Of a stretch of 12,202 nt of DNA, positions 6,009-11,628 are shown piece by piece (position 1 is the stretch's first letter; every line of letters starts with the position of its first letter). This DNA is from Actinomycetota bacterium (GTDB lineage Bacteria > Actinomycetota > Actinomycetes > Streptosporangiales > Streptosporangiaceae): NCBI GenBank assembly GCA_003242605.1, contig QGUZ01000138.1, positions 1 through 12,202 on the forward strand, given 5' to 3'. Position numbers and translations under genes: made by a program. A model generated the notes under the pieces. It had not been told where the DNA came from, did no database searches, and saw nothing but the letters and a program-made list of their open reading frames with translations.

Positions 6009-6037
6009 CCAACCATCGGGCGTAGCATCTTGTTCCC
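6009..6037 (-). promoter_or_regulatory. Sigma-R-type autoregulatory promoter of sigR
   Basis: On the minus strand GGGAACA (6031-6037) is followed by exactly 16 bases and then GGTTG (6010-6014). This matches the SigH/SigR consensus GGAAYA-N16-cGTT known from Mycobacterium and Streptomyces. Transcription would start near 6000-6004, giving a leader of about 20 nt that contains the AAGGAGG site of sigR. The same arrangement gives positive feedback in Streptomyces and mycobacteria. Confidence 0.8.
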
Positions 6038-6134
6038 GCGCCACGATGAAGGTGACGAACGACCCGGTGCGGGGAAAAACCTACGTACCGGTTAGTAGCG
6101 ATACGCGGAGAGCCCCGACGTCCAGGAGCCGCTC

Positions 6135-6878
6135 GTGCTGCCCATCCCGGCGAAAGAACTGAACGGCTCAGGTGCGCTGGGGCCGTACTGGACCTTCTAC
6201 AACGCCGTCGCCGCCGAACAGCTCCGCCGATGGCTCCCCCGGCGTCCGGCGCTGCTGCTCGACATCTCCGGGGGCCGGGGCCGCTGGGCGGCGCAGGCGG
6301 CCCGGCGCGGGCACCAGGTGATCGAGGTCATCGACTTCCGCCGCAGCGCCGAACCCTGGCTGCGCGAGGCCTGCGCCGACCGGGTCCGCCGGATCCGCGC
6401 CGACGACCTCGCCTTCCTGCCGGACGCCTGCGTGGACGGGGTGCTCGCCGAGGAGCGCGCGCTGTCGATCGACATCATGGCCGAGTCCGCGATCGCCGAC
6501 GTCGCCCGGGTGCTCAAGCCGGGCGGGCGGGTGCTGGTGTCGGTCGACTCGCTCGTGCTCGGCATGGCGATCCTCGCCGAGCAGAACTTCTGGGCCCACC
6601 TGCGGCAGACCGGCGAGGTGATGCTCGTGCCGTGGCCGGACGGGAGCATCACCCGGTGCTTCTCCAGCGGCCAGCTCCGCGAGCTGCTCACCGGCGCGGG
6701 CCTCACCGTCGAATGGGTACGGCCCCGCACGGTGTTGTCGCCGTCCACCGTGGACCACGTGCTCTCCGGTGACGCCCGCGCGCTGGGCCGGCTGGTGCAC
6801 ACCGAGCTCGAGACCCGGCCGGACGACGACGACACCGTGGGCATCCACCTCGTGGCGAGCGCGCGGCGCGATCGGTGA
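6135..6878 (+). CDS. Class I SAM-dependent methyltransferase of unknown substrate
   Basis: This 247-residue protein has the order of a class I methyltransferase. Motif I is LLDISGGRGRWA (41-52), an unusual SGGRG in place of the common GCGTG. The end of strand beta-2 is the acidic VIDF (65-68), Asp90-Asp91 probably contacts the adenine, and VARVLKPGGRVLVSVDS (123-139) is the motif IV/V-like strand usual in small-molecule methyltransferases. The C-terminal part (about 150-247) is less conserved and probably sets the substrate. There is no signal peptide. GTG 6135 is supported by CCAGGAG ending 6 nt upstream. The gene diverges from sigR across a 153-bp region, but no sigma-R-type site faces it, so shared redox control is not evident. 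The methyl acceptor cannot be inferred. Confidence 0.83.
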   Translation: MLPIPAKELNGSGALGPYWTFYNAVAAEQLRRWLPRRPALLLDISGGRGRWAAQAARRGHQVIEVIDFRRSAEPWLREACADRVRRIRADDLAFLPDACVDGVLAEERALSIDIMAESAIADVARVLKPGGRVLVSVDSLVLGMAILAEQNFWAHLRQTGEVMLVPWPDGSITRCFSSGQLRELLTGAGLTVEWVRPRTVLSPSTVDHVLSGDARALGRLVHTELETRPDDDDTVGIHLVASARRDR

Positions 6879-6879
6879 C

Positions 6880-6920
6880 GGCCGCGCGCCCGGATCGCGC
6901 TGGCGATCGGCGCGGCGGCC
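6880..6920. terminator. Strong hairpin between two convergent genes
   Basis: GATCGC-GCTG-GCGATC (6893-6908) forms a perfect 6-bp stem and tetraloop. It is extended, past a 2-nt bulge (6891-6892) and a 1-nt bulge (6915), by 11 more G-C pairs between 6880-6890 and 6909-6920. The roughly 17-bp structure lies between the stop codons at 6878 and 6934 and suits a bidirectional terminator. No T tract is present, as is common in actinomycetes. Confidence 0.6.
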
Positions 6921-6933
6921 GCCGGCGCGGTGG

Positions 6934-7263
6934 TCAGCGGCGTCTGCGCTCGGCCTTCGACTGGCAGGGCACGCAGCGGTCGGCCTCCGGCCGCGCCTCC
7001 AGCCGGCCCTCCGGAACCGGCCCGCCGCAGTCCACGCAGCGGCCGTAGGTGCCCTCGTCGAGCCGCTTGAGCGCGCTGAGCACCGCCGAACGCTGCCGGT
7101 TGGCGTTGTCGAGCATGGCCTGCACGCGGTCGGTCGCGGTGAGCTCGGCGCCCGCGTCGGCGGCCGAGTGCTCGTCGGGCCGGTCCTCGAGCAGCGTCCG
7201 GATGGAGCGGTCCAGGTCACTGAGCATGCTCTCCAGCCTCCGGCGAACGGTCACGTCGTCCAC
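6934..7263 (-). CDS. DksA/TraR-type C4 zinc-finger protein
   Basis: This 109-residue protein has an N-terminal helical region (about 5-70, probable coiled coil) and a C-terminal four-cysteine zinc finger: Cys76-x2-Cys79 in YGRCVDCG and Cys97-x2-Cys100 in DRCVPCQSK. The phrase LDEGTYGRCVDCG is diagnostic of DksA/TraR proteins, which bind in the secondary channel of RNA polymerase and alter initiation; a role at stress or rRNA promoters is inferred from the family only. GTG 7263 is chosen because AAGGAG (minus strand, 7270-7275) lies 6 nt upstream. The frame stays open for another 276 bp, but that stretch looks non-coding. The very basic end (AERRRR) may contact nucleic acid. It converges on the methyltransferase gene. 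The acidic coiled-coil tip needed for ppGpp-type activity cannot be identified confidently. Confidence 0.9.
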   Translation of the reverse strand: MDDVTVRRRLESMLSDLDRSIRTLLEDRPDEHSAADAGAELTATDRVQAMLDNANRQRSAVLSALKRLDEGTYGRCVDCGGPVPEGRLEARPEADRCVPCQSKAERRRR

Positions 7264-7587
7264 GAGCCGCTCCTTTCGGGTAACACGAGCCGCACCGGTC
7301 GGGTCGCGCCCGCCGGTCGTCGGGTCTGCGGGTGTGTGTGATGGGGCGGGGTGTGTGGGGGATTCGCTGGATCGGTGCAGTGATCTATAGGGATGTGTCG
7401 GCAACCACTCCCGGCACGCGTCAGGTGGTCGAGGGTCGGGCGCGTCCGCCGCGCGGGTCTCGCGCAGTGGATCGCTTTGCCCACCGGATGCCCACTTGGC
7501 GCGCTTTTTACACACGCCCGGACGCCGAATGCGCCGCACGCGCCGGCCGCGTCTCCGGCGCCCCGGGTACGGCCGCGGCGGCCGCGG
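7264..7587. other. Intergenic region of 324 bp between the SRAP and DksA/TraR genes
   Basis: No credible gene lies here; the open frames have no ribosome-binding site and give low-complexity His/Pro/Thr-rich peptides. It probably holds the promoter of the DksA/TraR gene (TATAGAT, minus strand, 7383-7389 is the best -10-like word, without a clear -35) and the terminator of the SRAP gene. G/T-rich runs occur at 7328-7362. A plus-strand hairpin, GCGCAGTGG (7462-7470) with CCACT-TG-GCGC (7492-7502), is followed closely by five T residues (7505-7509). Confidence 0.5.
7462..7509 (+). terminator. Weak candidate intrinsic terminator on the plus strand
   Basis: GCGCAGTGG (7462-7470) pairs with CCACT and GCGC (7492-7502) around a 2-nt bulge and a 21-nt loop; GC and TTTTT (7505-7509) follow. 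No plus-strand gene ends nearby, so it might stop antisense transcription or be accidental. Confidence 0.2.
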
Positions 7588-8325
7588 TCAGACCGGCCGG
7601 ATCAGCTCCGGGCCGTTGTTGCGGACGCTGTTCACCAGGTCCGAGACCGGGTGCAGCGCGAACGTGCCGGGCGGGGCCGGGGCCAGCAGGCGCCGCGCCT
7701 CCTCGGCGACGGTGAGGTCGGGGTCGAGCCAGTCCGCCCACCGCTCCCGGGGCACGATCATGGGCATGCGGTCGTGGACGCGGGCCGGCTCGTGCTCGGC
7801 CGCGGTGGTGATGACGGTGCAGGTGACCAGCCACGCCTCCGGGTCGTCGGCGGGGCGCGCGCGGTCCCGCCAGAACTCGTACAGGCCGGCCATCGCCATC
7901 ACCCCGCCGTCGGCCGGGCGGATGAAGAACGGCCGTTTCCGCCCGCCCCGGCCGGAGCCGTCCGCCTGCCACTCGTAGTAGCCGTCGGCGGGCAGCAGGC
8001 AGCGGCGCCTGGCGAACGCCTGGCGGAACGACGGTTTCTCGGCCACGGTCTCCACCCGCGCGTTGATCATGCGGGAGCCGATCGACGGGTCCTTCGCCCA
8101 GCTCGGCACGAGACCCCAGCGCAGGACGCGGAGCTGCCGGACCGGAGGGCCGTCGGCCGCGCCGTCCGCGGCCTTGACCGGCCGGGCCAGCACCGCGTAC
8201 ACCTTCTTCGTCGGTGCGACGTTGTAGTCCGGCCGCAGCTCCTCGTCGGCCGCTCCGTCGAGCTCCACCTGGAACTCCTCGAGCAGCTCCTGCTTCTTGC
8301 GAGCCGAGACGTATCGTCCGCACAT
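7588..8325 (-). CDS. SRAP domain protein (YedK/HMCES family), abasic-site DNA-protein crosslinker
   Basis: This 245-residue protein is a full SRAP domain. Family members form a thiazolidine crosslink between the N-terminal Cys2 and an abasic site in single-stranded DNA, shielding it from error-prone repair. Visible active-site residues are Cys2 in MCGRY, Asn35 in DYNVAPT (33-39), Glu118 in GYYEWQ (115-120) and His184 in HDRMP (184-188), with WGLVPSW (70-76) and MINARVET (86-93) also typical. ATG 8325 must be the start because Cys2 has to become N-terminal after Met removal; upstream ATG codons in frame would bury it. GGAG lies 3 nt before it. The gene diverges from aroA. Mycobacterium tuberculosis, as recalled, has the same neighbour (Rv3226c beside aroA). 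Length is normal for the family. Confidence 0.95.
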   Translation of the reverse strand: MCGRYVSARKKQELLEEFQVELDGAADEELRPDYNVAPTKKVYAVLARPVKAADGAADGPPVRQLRVLRWGLVPSWAKDPSIGSRMINARVETVAEKPSFRQAFARRRCLLPADGYYEWQADGSGRGGRKRPFFIRPADGGVMAMAGLYEFWRDRARPADDPEAWLVTCTVITTAAEHEPARVHDRMPMIVPRERWADWLDPDLTVAEEARRLLAPAPPGTFALHPVSDLVNSVRNNGPELIRPV

Positions 8326-8349
8326 AGGCTCCACCATGCCACCGTCAAG

Positions 8350-8380
8350 AATTGATCGCACGTATCAATCGCACAATTGA
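8350..8380. promoter_or_regulatory. Repeat-containing AT-rich element upstream of the SRAP gene
   Basis: ATTGAT (8351-8356) and ATCAAT (8364-8369) form a perfect inverted repeat with a 7-bp spacer. ATCGCAC occurs twice in direct orientation 13 bp apart (8355-8361 and 8368-8374), and AATTG/CAATT words flank the block. It lies 25-55 bp before the SRAP start in a locally AT-rich stretch, as expected for a promoter or operator. No known regulator box, such as the actinobacterial LexA box, is recognised. Confidence 0.4.
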
Positions 8381-8384
8381 GCGA

Positions 8385-8406
8385 AAAAATTCCGGGCGAT
8401 GCCCGG
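8385..8406 (-). terminator. Intrinsic-terminator-like hairpin upstream of the SRAP gene
   Basis: On the minus strand CCGGGC-ATC-GCCCGG (8392-8406) is followed by AA and six T residues (8385-8390). This would stop minus-strand transcription coming from within aroA before it reaches the SRAP gene, or act as an attenuator if the SRAP promoter lies further upstream. The 6-bp stem is short but all G-C. Confidence 0.42.
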
Positions 8407-8460
8407 CGGCCGCCCGCGCGGCGCGCGCCCCGGCCTGACGCCGCCCCGGCCCGGCTTCGA

Positions 8461-8466
8461 TAGGCT
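8461..8466 (+). promoter_or_regulatory. -10 box of a probable leaderless promoter for aroA
   Basis: TAGGCT fits TANNNT and ends exactly 7 nt before ATG 8474; no Shine-Dalgarno site precedes this ATG. A CTGACG word lies about 20 nt further upstream as a possible weak -35. The spacing implies a transcript starting at the A of the initiation codon. Confidence 0.55.
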
Positions 8467-8473
8467 TTCGAGC

Positions 8474-9766
8474 ATGTCCGCCACGTCGTCCGCCATGCCG
8501 TTGTGGCCCGCGCCGACCGCGGCCGGGCCCGTCCGCGCGACCGTCCGCCTGCCCGGTTCGAAGTCCGTGACGAACCGGGCGCTGCCGCTGGCCGCGCTGG
8601 CCGAGGCCCCCGGCACGGTACGGCGGGCGCTGCGCAGCCGCGACGCCGACCTGATGGCGGCCGCGCTGCGCGCCCTGGGCGCCGGGCTCACCCCGGCGGA
8701 GGAGACCGCCTCCAGCGTCGACTGGCACGTGGTGCCCGGCCCGATCCGCGGCGGGGTCTCGATCGACGTGGGCCTCGCCGGCACCGTGATGCGGTTCGTG
8801 CCGCCGATCGCCGCCCTCGCCGACGGCGAGGTGCGGTTCGACGGGGACGCGGCCGCCCGCCGCCGCCCGATGGGGCCGCTGCTCGCCGCGCTGCGCGCGC
8901 TCGGCGCGCACGTCGAGGGCGACGGGCTGCCGTGCACGGTCCGCGGGCCGATCCGCGGCGGCGAGGTGACCATCGACGCCTCGGCGTCGTCCCAGCTCGT
9001 CTCCGGCCTGCTGCTCGCCGGCGCCCGGTTCGACAAGGGCGTCACGGTGCGGCACGCCGGCCCGCCGGTCCCGTCGATGCCGCACATCCGGATGACGGTG
9101 CAGATGCTGCGCGAGGCGGGCGTGCAGGTCGACGACGGCGAGGCGGACGTGTGGCGGGTGGAGCCGGGCCCGATCGCCGCCCGCGACCTGGTCGTCGAGC
9201 CGGACCTGTCGAACGCCGCGCCGTTCCTCGCCGCGGCGCTCGTCACCGGCGGCACGGTCACCGTGCCGGACTGGCCGGAGCGCACCACCCAGCCCGGGGA
9301 CGCGCTGCGCGGCCTGCTCACCGAGATGGGCGCCACGGTGACCCGCACGCCCGAGGGCCTGCAGGTGACCGGTACCGGCCGCGTGCACGGCATCGACGCC
9401 GACCTGCACGACGTGGGCGAGCTCACCCCGACCATCGCGGCGCTCGCCGCGCTCGCCGACGGCCCGTCGACGTTGCGCGGCATCGCCCACCTGCGCGGCC
9501 ACGAGACCGACCGGCTCGCCGCGCTCGCCACCGAGATCAACGGCCTCGGCGGTGACGTCCGGGAGACCGCCGACGGGCTTCAGATCCGCCCCCGGCCGCT
9601 GCGCGGCGGCGTGTTCCACAGCTACGAGGACCACCGCATGGCCACCGCGGGCGCGGTGATCGGGCTGGCGGTGCCGGGGGTGCAGGTGGAGAACATCGCG
9701 ACCACCGCCAAGACCCTCCCGGAGTTCGCCCGGATGTGGGCCCGGATGCTGGAGGGGGACGCCTGA
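8474..9766 (+). CDS. aroA: 3-phosphoshikimate 1-carboxyvinyltransferase (EPSP synthase)
   Basis: This 430-residue enzyme joins phosphoenolpyruvate to shikimate 3-phosphate in the shikimate pathway. Signature segments are LPGSKSVTNRAL (26-37; Lys30 and Arg35 bind substrate), GLAGTVMRF (100-108, the phosphoenolpyruvate loop), ASASSQLVSGLLLAG (169-183), GELTPT (315-320), LRGHETDRLAAL (340-351) and YEDHRMATAGAVIGL (384-398). The loop has Phe108 where class I bacterial enzymes commonly have proline, and the motif agrees with Mycobacterium AroA as recalled; glyphosate sensitivity cannot be read from this. ATG 8474 fits the N-terminal start WPAPT...GPVRATVRLPGSKS seen in related proteins and the TANNNT box upstream. 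The next ATG (8495) is an alternative. rsgA begins at or within its 3' end, so the two are probably co-transcribed. Confidence 0.96.
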   Translation: MSATSSAMPLWPAPTAAGPVRATVRLPGSKSVTNRALPLAALAEAPGTVRRALRSRDADLMAAALRALGAGLTPAEETASSVDWHVVPGPIRGGVSIDVGLAGTVMRFVPPIAALADGEVRFDGDAAARRRPMGPLLAALRALGAHVEGDGLPCTVRGPIRGGEVTIDASASSQLVSGLLLAGARFDKGVTVRHAGPPVPSMPHIRMTVQMLREAGVQVDDGEADVWRVEPGPIAARDLVVEPDLSNAAPFLAAALVTGGTVTVPDWPERTTQPGDALRGLLTEMGATVTRTPEGLQVTGTGRVHGIDADLHDVGELTPTIAALAALADGPSTLRGIAHLRGHETDRLAALATEINGLGGDVRETADGLQIRPRPLRGGVFHSYEDHRMATAGAVIGLAVPGVQVENIATTAKTLPEFARMWARMLEGDA

Positions 9767-10764
9767 TCAGAGAGCGGTTCGACGAGGACGCCGTCCGCGT
9801 CCGGCCGAAGGGCAAGTCCCGGCCGCGGACGCGCCGCCGCCCCGCGCACGAGGACGCCGTCGAAGGGTTCGTCACCGCCGTCGACCGGGGCCGCTACACG
9901 TGCCTCATCCGCGACGCGGACCACGACGTCACCGTGGTCGCGATGAAGGCGCGCGAGCTCGGCCGCAAGGGCATCATCGTCGGGGACCGGGTGCGGATCG
10001 TCGGGGACGTGTCCGGCCGCCCCGGCACGCTCGCCCGGATCGTCCGGGTGGAGCCCCGCTCCTCGATGCTGCGGCGCAGCGCCGACGACACCGACGACGT
10101 GGAGCGGCCCATCGTCGCCAACGCCGACCAGCTCGTCATCGTCACCGCGCTCGCCGACCCGCCGCCCCGCCCGCGCATGATCGACCGGCTGCTCGTCGCC
10201 GCGTACGACGCCGGGATCGACGCGCTGCTCTGCCTCACCAAGTCCGACCTCGCCCCGCCGGACGAGATCCTCGCCCTGTACGCGCCGCTCGGCGTGCCGC
10301 ATGTGGTGGTGTACAAGGGCGGCCCGCTCGACGAGCTGCGCGAGCGGCTCGCCGGGCGGATCAGCGTGCTCGTCGGGCACTCGGGGGTGGGCAAGTCCAC
10401 CCTGGTCAACGCGCTGGTGCCGGACGCCGGCCGGGCGGTGGGCCAGGTGAACCCGGTGACCGGCCGGGGCCGGCACACCTCGACCTCGGCGATCGCGCTG
10501 GAGCTGCCCGAGGGCGGGTGGATCATCGACACGCCCGGGGTGCGCAGCTTCGGTCTCGCCCACGTCTCGGACGACACGATCATCGCCGCGTTCCCCGACC
10601 TCGCCGACGCCACCGCGGAGTGCCCCAAGGGCTGCACCCACCGGGGCGGGGACTGCGCGCTCGACGAGTGGGTACGGCAGGGCCGCGCCGAACCGGCCCG
10701 GCTGGAGTCGCTGCGCCGCCTGCTGGTGAGCCGGGAGGGCGCGCCCGACCCCGACCTCGGCTGA
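9736..10764 (+). CDS. rsgA: Small ribosomal subunit biogenesis GTPase RsgA
   Basis: From GTG 9736 this is 342 residues: a basic N-terminal tail (20-37), an OB-fold (about 42-105), a circularly permuted GTPase and a zinc-finger end. The GTPase motifs come in the permuted order G4 TKSD (168-171), G1 GHSGVGKST (214-222) and G3 DTPGV (265-269); RHTSTSA (247-253) is the G2 region. The zinc ligands are Cys296, Cys300, His302 and Cys307. RsgA hydrolyses GTP on the 30S subunit during late maturation. The start is unsettled: GTG 9736 lies inside aroA (31-bp overlap) with a weak ribosome site, while the best Shine-Dalgarno, GGAGG at 9751-9755, points to codon CTG 9763, which overlaps the aroA stop. No ATG is available before residue 70. 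Function is secure, the N terminus is not. Confidence 0.94.
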   Translation: MGPDAGGGRLIRERFDEDAVRVRPKGKSRPRTRRRPAHEDAVEGFVTAVDRGRYTCLIRDADHDVTVVAMKARELGRKGIIVGDRVRIVGDVSGRPGTLARIVRVEPRSSMLRRSADDTDDVERPIVANADQLVIVTALADPPPRPRMIDRLLVAAYDAGIDALLCLTKSDLAPPDEILALYAPLGVPHVVVYKGGPLDELRERLAGRISVLVGHSGVGKSTLVNALVPDAGRAVGQVNPVTGRGRHTSTSAIALELPEGGWIIDTPGVRSFGLAHVSDDTIIAAFPDLADATAECPKGCTHRGGDCALDEWVRQGRAEPARLESLRRLLVSREGAPDPDLG

Positions 10765-10800
10765 CCCGGTCCGCCCCGCGACACGGCGCCCGGCGCGTAC

Positions 10801-10820
10801 GGCCCGCGGGCGGGCGGGCC
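10801..10820. terminator. GC hairpin after rsgA, possible terminator
   Basis: GGCCCGC (10801-10807) and GCGGGCC (10814-10820) form a 7-bp all-GC stem with a 6-nt loop, 36 bp after the rsgA stop. No T tract follows. It may end the aroA-rsgA transcript ahead of the separate hisN promoter. Confidence 0.35.
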
Positions 10821-10832
10821 CCGGCGGCGCGC

Positions 10833-10838
10833 TACGGT
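10833..10838 (+). promoter_or_regulatory. -10 box of a probable leaderless promoter for hisN
   Basis: TACGGT fits TANNNT and ends exactly 7 nt before GTG 10846, where no Shine-Dalgarno site exists. It disfavours the in-frame GTG at 10837, which lies within the box itself. Confidence 0.5.
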
Positions 10839-10845
10839 GTGCGCT

Positions 10846-11628
10846 GTGACCGCATATCAGGACGATCTTCGGCTGGCGCACGAGCTCGCGGACGCCGCCG
10901 ACGCCATCACCATGCGCCGGTTCCAGGCCGGCGACCTGCAGGTGGAGACGAAGCCGGACCTCACCCCGGTGAGCGATGCCGACCGGGCGGTCGAGCAGGC
11001 CGTGCGGGAGCTGATCGGCCGGGCCCGGCCCGGGGACGCCGTGGTCGGCGAGGAGTTCGGCGAGACCGGGTCGGGCGCGCGCTCCTGGATGATCGACCCG
11101 ATCGACGGCACCAAGAACTTCGTCCGGGGCGTGCCGGTGTGGGCGACGCTCATCGCCCTGATGGAGCACGGCCGGGTCGTGGCCGGCGTGGTCTCCGCCC
11201 CGGCGCTGGGGCGGCGCTGGTGGGCGGCGCGCGGCGCGGGCGCGTGGACCGGGCCCGGCCTCGCCTCGGCGCGGCGGTGCCGGGTGTCCTCGGTGCGCGA
11301 CCTCGGCGACGCCTCGCTGTCCTACTCCAGCCTGCACGGCTGGGAGGAGAAGGGCCGGCTCGACGCGTTCCTCGACCTCACCCGGGCGGTGTGGCGGACC
11401 CGGGCCTACGGCGACTTCTGGTCGCACGTGATGGTCGCCGAGGGCTCCGTCGACGTCTCGGCGGAGCCCGAGCTGTCCCCCTGGGACATGGCGGCGATCA
11501 CGGTGATCGTCGAGGAGGCCGGCGGCCGCTGGTCCGCCCTGTCCGGCGCGGCGGACGTGGCGGGCGGGAGCATGGTGTGCACCAACGGGCTGCTCCACGA
11601 CGAGGTGCTCAAGCGGATCGGTGATTGA
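10846..11628 (+). CDS. hisN: Histidinol-phosphatase, inositol monophosphatase family (HisN)
   Basis: This 260-residue cytoplasmic enzyme belongs to the metal-dependent inositol monophosphatase superfamily. Metal-binding motifs are GEEFG (68-72; Glu69, Glu70), DPIDGTKNF (84-92; Asp84, Asp87) and the C-terminal PWDMAA (212-217; Asp214). FVRGVPVWATLIAL (92-105) is characteristic of actinobacterial HisN, which dephosphorylates histidinol phosphate in histidine synthesis; a generic inositol-phosphatase role is less likely. The start is set at GTG 10846 because TACGGT ends 7 nt upstream; GTG 10837 would add three residues. The gene has its own promoter 81 bp after rsgA, and its last 20 bp overlap the end of the sortase gene on the other strand. 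No other histidine gene is nearby. Confidence 0.88.
   Translation: MTAYQDDLRLAHELADAADAITMRRFQAGDLQVETKPDLTPVSDADRAVEQAVRELIGRARPGDAVVGEEFGETGSGARSWMIDPIDGTKNFVRGVPVWATLIALMEHGRVVAGVVSAPALGRRWWAARGAGAWTGPGLASARRCRVSSVRDLGDASLSYSSLHGWEEKGRLDAFLDLTRAVWRTRAYGDFWSHVMVAEGSVDVSAEPELSPWDMAAITVIVEEAGGRWSALSGAADVAGGSMVCTNGLLHDEVLKRIGD

Noticed and set aside
4227..6095. 622-codon plus-strand frame opposite the epimerase, rsrA and sigR
   Set aside because: Antisense shadow without domains or start signals.
7455..7505. tRNA-like stretch with CGCGCAGTGG
   Set aside because: No T-arm motif, no cloverleaf and no anticodon stem.
7264..7539. N-terminal extension of the DksA/TraR protein
   Set aside because: The perfect AAGGAG site 6 nt before GTG 7263 and the normal family length favour the short form; the extension is compositionally non-coding.
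8326..8361. Upstream starts for the SRAP protein
   Set aside because: They would make the catalytic Cys internal, which is incompatible with SRAP chemistry.
9622..11598. 658-codon minus-strand frame opposite rsgA and hisN
   Set aside because: Antisense shadow; the plus strand encodes two well-defined enzymes.
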